A stretch of DNA of 64,000 nucleotides from Phytophthora sp. 'mugwort' (lineage: Eukaryota > Oomycota > Peronosporomycetes > Peronosporales > Peronosporaceae). The stretch is taken from NCBI GenBank assembly GCA_033558025.1, contig JAUCEF010000006.1, forward strand, positions 4,898,001 to 4,962,000, read 5' to 3'. The position numbers were made by a program, and so were the translations under genes. This document shows positions 43,755-54,500 of the stretch, in pieces. The notes below the pieces were generated by a model, which saw only the letters and a list, made by a program, of their open reading frames with translations, did no database searches and was not told the DNA's origin. The stretch's first letter is position 1. Each line of letters starts with the position of its first letter.

Positions 43755-46350
43755 CTAGGCCGGGAGCGCTGGGAGCCTTGGGCAGATTCGTGACGACGTG
43801 AATCGTCTGGCCGATGACTCTTGACGACCGTTGAAGGTCCGGTCGACCGTCGGATGAATGATGTGGATGAGGCTTTCAGACGACTGGATGCCCTTTGGGA
43901 CCGAGTCCAGCGGGAGATGTGCCTCCTTCGGGACCTCCTGCGACTTGTACCCCAGGCGGGAGCGACTCCTGCGTACGGTCGTATCACTATGGCTCATACT
44001 CGGCGTATGCAGCCAGGGTTCCTTCGTATGGAGCCCCTTCCGCGGCCCCGCAAGGGACCTGGGCTTCTGGCTCTGGGCGCACTCAGAGAGAAGTGTCGCA
44101 GCCTCGCTTTGTAGAGCTGGGGACTGTGAGCCAAGCGGATCATGGTACCGCTTCAGACGGCCCACGTAGAACGTCGGGTGGGTCGTCATCGACTTAGGTA
44201 GGTCAACGATATATGCCGCACCATGCCTGGCCAGGATCGCGAAGGATCCAATGATGATGTGCTTCAGCTTGTTGCTCCCAACGGAACATACCATGGCGAG
44301 TGGTAAGGTCCTAGTTCCGTTCGGCAGCCTTAGATGCCTGAACTGAAACGAGATCACTCGTTCACGTCCTGCCGCATCGTGCTGCAGCAATGCACATCCG
44401 ATTGCATGATCGGATGCATTGCAGACGAAGCTGAACGGCTTCGTCTCGTCCGGCAGTGCCAGGACAGGCGCTTTCTGAAGGCTTGCCTTGACATTGTCAA
44501 AGGCTTCCTGGTGCTCACGCCCCCAGTGCCAGTCGGTATCCTTTTTAGAAGATCCGACAAGGGTCTACTCAGACCCGCGTACCCTTCGGTGTATTTACGG
44601 AGGTAGTTGACCAAGACCAGTCACTTCCTCAGGTCCTTGTAGGACCTGAGCGTTGGCCAAGCCGAAATGGCCTTGACTTCTCTGGCTCTACGCCAACGTC
44701 GACGTTGCTAACGATACAACGGAGAGCTTTAATCTCTCACGCTGCGAATACGCACATGTTGAAGTTGGCATAGAGCTTGTTCGCTATCATGGCTTCCAAT
44801 ACTCGACGGAGGTGCTCCAAATGCACCTCCATGGCCGTCTTGCCTCCCTCGGCACTGCTATGGACGACGATGGCGTCGAGGTACGACTGTGCGTACGCAT
44901 GCAGTGGTCGAAACAACTGCGAGACCAGGCGATTGAACGTCGCCGAGGCATTAGACAGGCCTTGCAGCATCACAAGCCACTCCAGAGCATACTACTCGGG
45001 GTGCTCACTGCGACGAGCGGGATGTCGATCTCGCGCAGCAAGATCTGGCAGTATCCGTCCACCAGATCCAGGGCGCTGTATAACTCGCACCCGGCCTTGT
45101 TATTTAACCACACATCCTTTCGAGAGATGGGTGTCTGGGCAGGCACTGTTGCGCTGTTCAACTTATTAAAAGTATGAGCCAGACGCCACCTCCCGTTCGG
45201 CTTCCGAACGCAGAAGGTTCGTGTCGAAAATGCGGAGATTGCGATTCCCGCACCATGACTGTCTTGGCCTTCGCGGCGAAGAAGGCATCAATGACCTCGC
45301 ACTGTTCGTGAGGCAGTGGCCATTCTCTGGTGACTCACTACTTTGTACCCGGCACGAGATCAATCTCTTCTTGATCCCCGATCTGGTAGGAGTTGACCTT
45401 GGACATCACGTCCTCGAACTACTTCATCATAGGCTACACAAGATCCTTCGGGTTCTTGAGAATCTCAGAACCCAAGCGCGAGGCACGCTGGGAGGAGAAT
45501 GCGTCCAGGACGCCCTCGTCCATAGCCGTGGAGGAATTCAATTCCTCTGGAGTGGACGATGGCTTCAAGAGTACTACCTCCGCGATTTACCCGGCCTTCC
45601 GTTCGGCCAGGAAATCTGTCGGCGTCAACTTTCGAGGTTCAGGAGCTCTGACACGTCTGTGGACGTCTCATTGACGACGTCCAACACCTCTAAGGCTTCG
45701 TGGGGAACATAGTTTCCCACACAAGATGTGCATTCCGCCACTTCTACTTCAGTTAAGGTCTGGGCGACCCGGTGTGGAACAAGGTTACCCACACAGGAAG
45801 CGCCTCGCGCCTTCCTCGCTAGTTTCAGTCTGGGTGACTTGGTGTAGACCCAGGTTACCGACCCGGTCGGTGTCACCCGGCACCGCCACTTTTGAAGCTT
45901 TGGCCGCCGGTCTAGATTCCGGCGGGGGCAGACTTCCGCACCCGACCAGGTGCAACTTCTGCTGCTACCGTTTCTAGAAAGACGCTCAATACGTCGGCGG
46001 CTCCCAAAACTTCACTTGATGCTCCTGCATCACGGCGCCCCTTTCGGACGCCCCAGTTCCTGGCAGAGGTGGGAACATGATCACCAATGTTCTGCCAATA
46101 ACTGCGGGCCGGCTGCCCCGATGGCTTTGTTTCGCCAATCGATCCATGGCTCATGTTTCTCGAGCCAGGGCATGCCAAGGGTCAAGTTATACGTGTCCAT
46201 CTCTAGGACAGTAAACTGCTCCGTGTTGTCGAACCCCTCGAACTTCACAGCTAGATCTACATGGATCTTGGGAACCGTAATCACCGTTCCGTCGGCCAGT
46301 TGTACCGACGCTGTCCCGTTGCTTTTGCTTTCTCGTAGAGCATCGGCCAA
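43755..46350 (-). pseudogene. Gypsy 2 protease, RT and integrase C-terminus
   Basis: Reading down the minus strand: the protease region at 46350-46081 has VQLADGTVITVPKIHVDLAV and LTLGMPWLEKHEPWIDW. RT at 45170-44740 has ALDLVDGYCQILLREIDIPL, then QGLSNASATFNRLVSQLFRP and SYLDAIVVHS (the YXDD box, altered to YLDA). The RNase H connection is at 44614-44354 (NYLRKYTEGYAGLSRPLSDL). After HDAAGRERVISFQF the frame jumps directly to an integrase C-terminal segment (AAYIVDLPKSMTTHPTFYVG), so the rest of RNase H and the integrase core are deleted. Further stops and shifts occur throughout. Confidence 0.75.
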
Positions 46351-46735
46351 CTTTTGCTATTCTCTACAATAATCTGTCGGCGTGCGAAATGCTTTGACGC
46401 CCCGGAACCTATTAAGACTCGAAAGGGATGGGAATATCCCCGTACTTTACGTGTACTACTAGCATTCCAACGCTGCTCTTCTTCGATTCGAGACTTAGCC
46501 CCTGTGACTCCCAGGGGCTAAGTCCCCATGGCACGCGCTACCCGCGCACCGCTCATGAAGACTTAGAACTTCTCCAGTAGGGCGGGGAGCTCTACTGGAG
46601 TCCTGCGTTCCCCTGCCCGTGGGGTCGGGGCCTTGCCAGCGACCCTTTAGAGCGATGGGATTGGGGGTTCGTTATCCCCCCGCAGGACAGGCACGTGCCA
46701 TGTGCCCTAGCTTACCAAAGCCATAGCAGCGAATA

Positions 46736-47277
46736 TCATGTTGCTCGGCGAGCCCAAGTTCCATGGGGACTGGCCCGCTTGGGGCCCCGCGACTTGGTGT
46801 CGCAGCCCCTGGCATACCGCCGCCGGCATGCGCGCCTGGCGATGATGTACTCCTCTTGGAGGGCGGCTTGGATCGCCTCTTCCAGAGTATTGGCCTGCAC
46901 CCGAAAGAGCTGGGTGCGGGCCGGGCCTACTCTTAAGCCATCCATGAGCACCGTCACCTAGATCTGTTCATGGAGTGGATTTCCCACGAGGGATGCGGTG
47001 AACTCCCGCATCTCCTGGATGGACTCGTCCAGCTCACCTCTTCCCTGTTACATCACAGGAAGCATCAGCGCTGGTGGTACTCATAGTTCACAGGGAGGAG
47101 CGCGGCTCTAAGCTGTTCACACAGCTGAGCCCAGGATGCGAAGCATCCAGGCGCTGTCGCTTCCCGCGTATACGCCCAACTCTTAGCACGCCCGTTAAGG
47201 TTGGAGAGGGCGAAAGCTACTCGGAGGTGCTCCAAAGAGATGAGAGCCGCATCAATTGCGAGTTCTACTTCTCGCAC
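46736..47277 (-). pseudogene. Gypsy 2 gag remnant
   Basis: Minus-strand pieces REVELAIDAALISLEHLRVA, FALSNLNGRAKSWAYTRE and ASWAQLCEQLRAAL (47277-47065), then TVLMDGLRVGPARTQLFRVQ and TLEEAIQAALQEEYI (46957-46736). This is the standard Ty3/Gypsy Gag (retrotrans_gag) pattern in two frames. Confidence 0.7.
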
Positions 47278-47628
47278 TCAGAAGTGAAGGTTTTCCCCTT
47301 CCTTCCCTTCGTATTGGTTACCTTCAGCCTCAACGGCTTGGGGTAGACCGGTTTCGGCTTTGCCGCCGGAACTTACAGGTTGCTCCGAACATGTTCGATG
47401 AACCCCCGTTCATACATGTCGAACGCGGTCACACGTCCGACCTGCTCAGCTTGCGTTGACGACGCCAAGCTGTGCAAGGCATCCTTGCAAAGACGACAAC
47501 CATCTTTCGAACGGACTCAGACTGTGAGTTGTTCAGATGCGGAACCTCATTCCGGTCCATGTTGCTTGGACCCAGAGGTTTTAGGTAGTAGCCGGCGTTG
47601 GCGTGGATTGACTACAAGTGCTACCAAG

Positions 47629-47922
47629 TGTGACGGGGCACACAACACCTTGCGCACAAGAAGTGTGACTTCCGGTGAGTATATAAACGCTCAGTGAACG
47701 GCAGTTCAGAAGTCCTTCGTCTGGTGGACTGTTACCAAAATTAGGTAGATTTGAGACTGAATATATTTATAGGTGACCCCTTTTAATGCGTCTACACACT
47801 AGCTATTAGTCACCTATAAAGTAGCGTAGATGTTATCCTATTTGGTGGCTCTGAGGTCTTTGTACCATATGTGTGGTCCCTATCCGTGACGTCGTTACCG
47901 GCGACGCCATAGTGATATTTGG
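47629..47922 (-). repeat. 5' LTR of Gypsy element 2
   Basis: Partner of 42508-42801; see there for shared blocks. The right end is set by the possible target duplication AAACAT and is uncertain. Confidence 0.7.
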
Positions 47923-48791
47923 AAACATCACTTAGTGTACTTGGGTAAACGTGTTCTGAAGAGTGGCTTGGCACTCTTCATGTATCCCCGTTACACTAAT
48001 GGATTTCCGCATATGGTATTTCACTACTTATGGATTCTTACGATGTGGTGTTCCATCAGGGCGTGTCCTCGGCTTGAGCCGACACGTGCCTATGATGATT
48101 GCGAGGGTGACCCCATCAAGTTGCTCAAACAACGCATTCGACATTTTAGACGTCAAAGCAGAGCTAAATGTCTGTTTATTTCTGTCCTGCAATTTTTAGT
48201 ATGCTGGGGCTACAAATGGTAATAATTGGGATTATAACTCCATGTTTCTAACAGCAAATTGATATAAGCTGTTTATCTTTTCCATTTTTTAAGGCAGTAC
48301 TGAACGGAATAATTGAAACAAATGAGCTGTCAAAACACCCGAAGGGTACGATTTTAAATTTATCTAGGTACGATATGACACTGTAAAATAATACTAAATT
48401 TGTGGCAGATTACTTGTATTGTGTATTAGTACAGGATAATGAAAGGACCGATTAGGCACCAGTACGAGTATCTCCGAGATCGATTGATAAAACAATTTGC
48501 ACTGAGCTCTGTTTTGTGTTTTTGAAGTGAGACCAGTTTTGATTGGCGCCAATTCGTCAAACTAAGATAATTAGTAATCCATCAGGATGATAGACCATAA
48601 CCAATTTCTTTGTAGTCTACGGTTGGACTGAGATTTTGTATAGAATCGCCTTTCTGTCCACATGCCATACAATAAAATATCCGACCAACGGACCTATCCG
48701 ACCTCTACCAACGCTATAGTACATCACGAATTAGCCAACTCTCAAAAACAATATTTTTCATGTCACTCCGACCCAACGCCGCAGAAAGTGG
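47923..48791. other. No recognisable gene
   Basis: Two plus-strand frames of under 100 codons at 47935-48222 lie in different frames and carry no motif. The rest is AT-rich. Confidence 0.4.
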
Positions 48792-49093
48792 ACCCTGTTC
48801 CCATCTGAAAAAGCGGGGGTGAAAGTCACATAAAACGACCAACGAGGAGAGCGGTTGCGAGCGCGTAGCCACAGCAAACCCGTGCGGGGTGCCCTCGAAG
48901 CAGGGCCGGGCGGTATTTGCGGAGGTGGGCCCAGCGCCGAGCACTGTAGTGGACCGAACTCGGAGTCTTTCCTCGCAGGAGCGTAGCGACTGCTTTTGCG
49001 ACGTAAAGCCCAAGACCACGATGGCACCGGTCCTCGGGAGGGCTAGGGTAAAGGGAGGTGTGAGACAGTCAAACCAAAAATGTGACAGGGATA
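48792..49093 (-). repeat. GC-rich dispersed repeat, copy e
   Basis: Minus-strand copy with all main blocks: CCTTTACCCTAGCCCTCCCG, CTCCTGCGAGGAAAGACTC, CTACAGTGCTCGGCGCTGGG, CCTGCTTCGAGGGC, TGTGGCTACGCGCTCGCAAC and TTGGTCGTTTTATGTGAC. Confidence 0.8.
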
Positions 49094-49319
49094 GGTGGGC
49101 CACACGTCGTAATTGTCTTCATAGAGGCCCGACCTACAACTAAACTTGACAACAGATTCGATCACTCACCCACATTGATCAACGTAACTCGCTCGATTTA
49201 CGAGTTTGCGAACGTGTTAAAGTATGGTAGAGCCCTTATTTGGAGCAGGAAGGGGCGTGTGTTAACGCGCGCGATTTCGCAGTCGTTGGGGTAGCTATCA
49301 TACAACTTGATGCTTTAGC

Positions 49320-51205
49320 CATGGCGACAACTTATCTCCAAGAGCATCCATACAAACCCAAGTATAACATAATGATGGTATAATCAGTAGTGTGTCTTGT
49401 TGCCTTTTTCTTATCAAGCGCTTCAACGCATCTACGAGGCATTGACTCCGTAAGTAAGACTTAACAAGGCAATGGGGATAGACTCTCATGCATCAAACAG
49501 TGCTGCCTTCAACTGAGGCACGCTATCGTAGTGCTTTCCATTAGGATAAACCCGCCTACTCATTATCGACCACAACTTCTCTATAGGGTTTAGATCCTGA
49601 GACTTGGACAGCGAAGAATTCCTTAGTGCGCTTGAGATATCTGTGGTATAGTGGACGCCTGATGAAGTTGCTCACACATCGCACTTAAGTAAGGAACCAC
49701 GGTACTACTCGCTGAGTATGAACTCAGCTAACGATCCGGCTACTCGACTGGATGAACTCGACCGGCCGTTGAGTTTGGTGGTTACATTAAGATTTTTGGA
49801 AAGGGTCGGTTGAGAGTCGACCACATTTCGTTTCATTGTATATTTGTATGGAACATTGTTGACAATAGAAGGAGCCCCTTGGGGGCTCCCGCGAGATAAA
49901 AATATAACGGAGTAACTCTTTCCAAGTCCAAGACAAGTGTAGACTATCCGGTAAGTCCCTGCACGGGATGGATTATGGTTACCGTTGACACCCAAGAGGC
50001 ATAGCTTGTAGGGTATTGACTGGTAGCGCCAAGAGAACTAGGTCGTCCGAGGAAGGACGTGTCTCGCCAAGCGCGGAGGAACAAGTCCCGCCAAAATCGG
50101 CGGGCCGGTACGCCGTACAGCCCGGGCACTGTAAAACACTTCAGCCGAGAAGCCTTTGCTCTCGGTGACCCGTCGAAGCATTAACGCGCCGTCGTCCGCT
50201 CTTTAGCGGAGGACACGGGATATCTGAGCCAGAGGCAGTCAGCTCAGCTGACCTTTGTGAACTGCCTGGCTTGGGTACTTGGTCTCGGCGGAAGCGAGAC
50301 ACTGTCCGAACCGCTAGGGGCAACCCAGCGCAGGCCAACAAAGGCCGACTAGCTCGGCTACTGTTGTGTTTCTTGCCTAGTATCCACATCTGACGATTTG
50401 TGTGTGCTGCAATACGACAATTAATGCTAGCGTTGTCCTGATGGTAGATAAAATCTACCCCGTAGTTCGGGTGAGCAAAAGGGGGGGATTTTCGGAGACC
50501 ATGTACACGTAGTCGTCCAAGTTCTGCCTCCCCGTAAGCACCACGAGCGGCGGCTTACCGCTTGAACTGAAGGCCACCCATACTATGACGGACCCGTCAC
50601 ATGCTTTCCTGCGTTTGGTCTGGCGGGGAGGCTTTCGCAGGTCTCGCCAGTAGTACTGAAATCCGTCGGGTCCGTCAAGATTCCACTTTTTCTCATCCGA
50701 AAATACGATAGAGTCCCAGATGGACCCAGCGTCCGTCCTCACCAGCATATCGCCTGCCCACGCTTTGGGCACCTTTATGCCCTCGGGCGAGAGGGGCAAC
50801 GTGTCCTCCACCTTGGTGTACACCAGCCAGTCCACCTTTACCAGGGCGCGCTGGATGGAGCGCACCGAGACGGAGAGCTGCAACTCGGCCTTGAGCCTAC
50901 TATCTGTCAACTCCCCCTAGGAAGCTGTAAGCACGAGCCTCCTGGTCTCTCGTTCGGCGTTCACTGGGGCAGCGCTAGGTCGCTTGGACGTCGTGGGAGG
51001 GGTGGGGGAAATAACACAGCTGCTGGTCTGTCTGCAGCGCGTCATCACTCACGATATGTCACGTGCGCTCAATACTGCTGGGTGCAGACCTTCAATTCTC
51101 CCCCGTTCGCGGTCCGTGAGCCTGGGCTTCTTCTTGGCTGGTGTGCTTCTCTGCGGGCCGGTGCTTCTTGGCGGGCGTCAGCTTTCTGGTCCTTGGCATC
51201 TTAAG
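49320..51205 (-). pseudogene. Tc1-like transposase, interrupted
   Basis: Minus strand, N to C: KKPRLTDRERGRIEGLH near 51100 (HTH start), LQLSVSVRSIQRALVKVDWL near 50870, the catalytic core IVFSDEKKWNLDGPDGFQYY near 50690 (first Asp), GSVIVWVAFSSSGKPPLVVL near 50560, DFIYHQDNASIN near 50430 (second Asp), then after an insertion SKSQDLNPIEKLWSIMSRRV near 49560-49600 (third acidic residue region) and the tail to about 49340. There are several shifts. The 729-bp insertion at 49651-50379 separates the second and third catalytic positions. Confidence 0.7.
49651..50379. mobile_element. Unclassified 729-bp insertion in the Tc1-like gene
   Basis: Tc1-like coding stops at GTAT on the right (50380-50383) and resumes at GTATA on the left (49646-49650). 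This fits a 4-5 bp target duplication and leaves the catalytic region with the expected spacing when removed. The insert has no coding signal. It holds a hairpin GGAGCCCCTTGGGGGCTCC near 49870-49888. Its ends are not TG...CA, so calling it a solo LTR is not supported. Confidence 0.5.
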
Positions 51206-51525
51206 AAGTGAGCGTCTCGTATTAGGCGCTCGCAGCACACTACGAGTTTCTAGCTCTGCCAACCGTTTGTAAATCTACCATCATTATGTTATACTTGCTT
51301 TTGTATGGATGCTCTTGGTTGATATAATTTGTCGCGGTGGCAAAATCATCAAGTTGTATGCTAGCCACCCCAACGACTGCGAAATCGCGCGCGTTAATAC
51401 GAGCCCCTTCCTGCTCCTAATAAGGGCTCTAACATACTTGAACAGTGTTCGCAAACTCGTAAAATCTCGAGTGAGTTACGTTGCTCACGTGGGTGGCTGA
51501 TCGAATCGTCGAGTGTACGGTACTA
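51206..51525. other. Short non-coding spacer
   Basis: Between the Tc1-like remnant and the left TIR of the pogo-like element. No gene seen. Confidence 0.4.
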
Positions 51526-52057
51526 CTGTAAAACCTGCGATACTGCCCCGTGGGGCACTACTACAGGGGGCACTATTAAAGGGATGGGGTATTGAAACTT
51601 CAGCCCCATCATTAGATTAGGTTTGCTAGTCGCCCGACGCAGAACAAGGTTGTTCCGCACCAGGAAAATCTGAAGACCCCCGTTCGAGACGTGTAACGCT
51701 GTTCCAGCGTGCTCAGCCACCCAGCTAATAGCCCAATGGACCCTATGCTCCTCGTAACTCGGGCTCCAGATAAATCTCAAGCAGCGTGTTTTTAGGAATA
51801 GCGAGTTAGCAACGTCGTTCCAGCGCGTTTCGTCAATATCGGCGACAGTAGCGCTACCTACAGAAATGTGCCTCAATAGCGAACGGTCAGAACCTTATCA
51901 TATTCAAGAGCTTATGGGCCTCGACAAGTACCCATTCATTCGGTTTGTACTGAGACACTGATAATGAAGCATCCTTACTATAAGATTCCGCCAACCGGAG
52001 ATCAGAAACCGCCCCCCCCCTCCTGGAAAATTCGTCTCATTTCAATTTACATGAGTT

Positions 52058-52669
52058 GTGCGCGAAGATCAATGCGAGTTAAGTTGCGGCGCCAAACCTG
52101 ATTGCTCATTTTCGTCCAAGCTGCTCAAGTTCCCCCCCCCCCCCCGCCGCCGCCGCAGACTCTTCCAGAAGCGCCCGCGCCCTACCAAGCACCAGGAGCT
52201 GCTGATCTGCGACCACCGCCGCGACTTGCGCGGGGCCATTTACGCCGAGTTAGCAGCATGGGATCAGGCAGTGTTCATGCTGGCTAACAAGCCGTCGAAG
52301 CAGGTGATTGCTCAAGTTCTCCGTTCGGATGACAGGCTCCATCGACTTACGCCCGATTGCCTCGCCCGTCGCAATACCCGTCCGCGTTTCCAACTGCAAT
52401 TTGACCGTTGCATCGTCGAGTACGTTACGGCGTACGAAAACACGCAGTTAGCCTTATCTGGTGCGATGATCGTCGCGCGCGCAAAAGGGATGCTACGAAG
52501 GCTGAACGTCGCTCCAGAATCATGGCCACGCCTGGGCAGGTCATGGCTACGTCGCATGCAGCATCGGTATGGAATTCATTGGCGGCATTCGTATGGGGAG
52601 GACGGGCTTGTGAATTTGGAGGTAGTCAAGGGAGACATTCCGTCCCTGGTAGCTCCGCCAGTAAGATGA
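52058..52669 (+). CDS. CENP-B/pogo-type DNA-binding protein, truncated
   Basis: The 203-codon frame includes a Psq-like HTH from about residue 45 (KHQELLICDHRRDLRGAIYA) with WDQAVFMLANKPSKQVIAQV, followed by a CENP-B-type second HTH (CIVEYVTAYENTQLALSGAM, then WLRRMQHRYGIHWRHSYGED). This is the DNA-binding half of pogo/Tigger transposases. A C-homopolymer run at 52133-52145 near the N-terminus makes the start uncertain; the first residues may be out of frame in the real gene. The frame ends before any DDE residue. Whether the truncated protein is expressed is unknown. Confidence 0.55.
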   Translation: MREDQCELSCGAKPDCSFSSKLLKFPPPPRRRRRLFQKRPRPTKHQELLICDHRRDLRGAIYAELAAWDQAVFMLANKPSKQVIAQVLRSDDRLHRLTPDCLARRNTRPRFQLQFDRCIVEYVTAYENTQLALSGAMIVARAKGMLRRLNVAPESWPRLGRSWLRRMQHRYGIHWRHSYGEDGLVNLEVVKGDIPSLVAPPVR

Positions 52670-52681
52670 TATAGTAGCAAC

Positions 52682-53650
52682 TTGGCTGCAAACGACGTGG
52701 CAAGGTCCAGAGCTAGCACCGGTGTCATGCCAAAGCGCACCGCGCTTCATGACACCTCAGCAAGCAGCAGCGATTTCGCAAGCCCTGTGCAGACGGGTAT
52801 CGCGGCCAATCGAAGAGCAAATGGCGGCCATCATGCAGGTGTCAGCGCCACCCGGACAGCTGGGAATCTCGCTGCAACCGCTGCGTCTAGTAGCAGCGCC
52901 ACCGCGATCATCACTAGCTGTGGTCGGCCGACAGGAAGAGACGTTAGCGCCAACGTTGTGGCCCCTACCAGTTTTGATCAAAATCAAAGCCCAGTGTACA
53001 TCTACGTGTCGATATGGTTTGTTGTTTGCCCCACCTTCATGTTTATATTGCTCTATCTAATCTATGCGTAGTGATAGTATTGGATCGGCATTGTTGCTGC
53101 AGGAACTGTTTGTTTTTCTTTAGTATGACCAGAGATAAGCATATGAACCTCGTCTTATCCCCATGCCTTACCCGCGTGGCTGATTTCTTCTTCCCCACCG
53201 CTTTCTTTGCGCTGCCTTCCTCCGCCACTCGTGAAAAACAGTGTGTGACTACGAAGAGTCGCACAAAACCCCCTTTAAACTCGATCTTAAACCTTGGTGT
53301 CTATACGGGAACTTGCGTGAACATATCTCTGCTATAGGGGCACATAAAAGCTAAAATATGCTCGAAGCGTTCCGGCATTTCTCTATGCCGGAAACCCTCA
53401 GTGTAAACCCCGCCAATACAACCTCTAAGCTACACCCCTGGATCAAGGGATTATTATTATTTACTGCATTAACCGTGATGTAATCAGCAGGAAGGTGGAG
53501 TATGCTGTAGAGGCGGGAGACGAAGGGTAGAGAATCCGTACAAAGTTGGCCCACTCAAGGCTTTTGAGTGGGTGCAGAGGCTTGGCGCGAGCTTTCTGCC
53601 AAGACGATCGAGAACTGTTGGCTACATTCGACATTGATAGCCAAGACTGA
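52682..53650 (+). pseudogene. pogo-like transposase, degraded middle and C-terminus
   Basis: Frames at 52682-53071 are Ala/Ser-rich and do not show the DDE motifs. Only near 53560-53640, after a shift, does transposase-like sequence return: LKAFEWV followed by WRELSAKTIENCWLHSTL, which matches the stretch after the third acidic residue of pogo/Tigger transposases. The catalytic core has been lost or replaced. Confidence 0.45.
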
Positions 53651-54207
53651 CATGAACTTCATTATTATGCAAGTCAGTAGGTCTGTCGCTGTATGTGACG
53701 AGGCAAACGCCTTTCATCATGAATATACCTTAGACGTTTTATGTATATCAGGTGTTCGCTATTGAGGCATATTACCGTACTGGGGTGGACACGTTTGCAC
53801 CTATTTTGCATGGAGGCACGACAAATCGGCCACCACCAGGGAGCCTATAGCGCCCACTGTTGGCAAACTGGAGCTCATTCTTCTGACACCTCCACTAGTA
53901 TTCCTGTCGAGATTATGCTTCTTGGCAACCGCTCGGACGATCGAAGCCTCCAGTTCTTAGGCTACAGGCAAAATTTCTTCCACCGTGAACGTGCGCTTCA
54001 TCGCCACGACTAGAAATTGACAATGAAAGGTGAAAATGTGTTCCCTGAGCTCGTCCGGCATCCTGGCTGGGGAGGCTGACCTAGCTACTCGGCAATACAT
54101 GTAGTCAACTCACTTGCCTCCACAGTTGATTTATAGGGGCTCCGACTGATATTCTGATAGAGGAGGGACATTATTAGAGGGATGGGGCACAATCTCAGGT
54201 TTTACAG

Positions 54208-54500
54208 TACTACAAATTCCATATTTGTTTATGTACAAATATCCGCACATACATGTAGCAAAGCGAAGTCGTACCTAATTGGCATTCTCGTACATAGCAG
54301 AAAAAGTGGACCTTTTACCGCGAAAGGGTTATTAATAGCAATTCACAAATAAAACGAATACTAATAGTAGTATTTACTATTTATTATAAGAGCTTTGTCA
54401 CATCGACAATTGACAATTGAAAGCGCTCTTGTTTATAACCCTTTTGCCGACAATAGGAGTTCCATTAGAAGTAGTATAGGAGTTCCAATAGAAATACTAC
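54208..54500. other. AT-rich DNA downstream of P3
   Basis: Contains an inverted pair AAAGGGTTAT / ATAACCCTTT about 110 bp apart (about 54325 and 54436) and a 21-bp unit (GGAGTTCCAWTAGAARTA) repeated twice at about 54458-54498. No gene. Confidence 0.4.

Larger units (their letters stand above)
42508..47922 (-). mobile_element. Gypsy element 2, internally deleted
   Basis: LTR-like direct repeats at 42508-42801 and 47629-47922 (about 294 bp each, both starting TGTGAYGGGGCACAC) enclose minus-strand gag, protease, RT and a remnant of the integrase C-terminus. AAACAT precedes the left LTR (42502-42507) and follows the right one (47923-47928). This may be the target duplication, although the LTR end at that point lacks the canonical CA, so exact ends are uncertain. 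Most of RNase H and integrase is missing. Confidence 0.75.
51526..54207 (+). mobile_element. pogo-like element with TIRs and TA duplication
   Basis: Ends are inverted repeats beginning CTGTAAAACCTG (51526 and complement ending 54207), with further similarity inside. Flanking TA lies at 51524-51525 and 54208-54209, the Tc1/mariner/pogo target duplication. The interior has an intact CENP-B-type N-terminal frame (52058-52669) and a C-terminal remnant of the transposase (about 53560-53640). The catalytic DDE part between them is not recognisable, so the element is internally rearranged. Confidence 0.7.

Noticed and set aside
49855..50390. Solo LTR starting TGTTGACAATAG
   Set aside because: The start looks LTR-like, but the Tc1-like coding break lies about 200 bp further left and the right end lacks CA, so the LTR reading does not explain the insertion edges.
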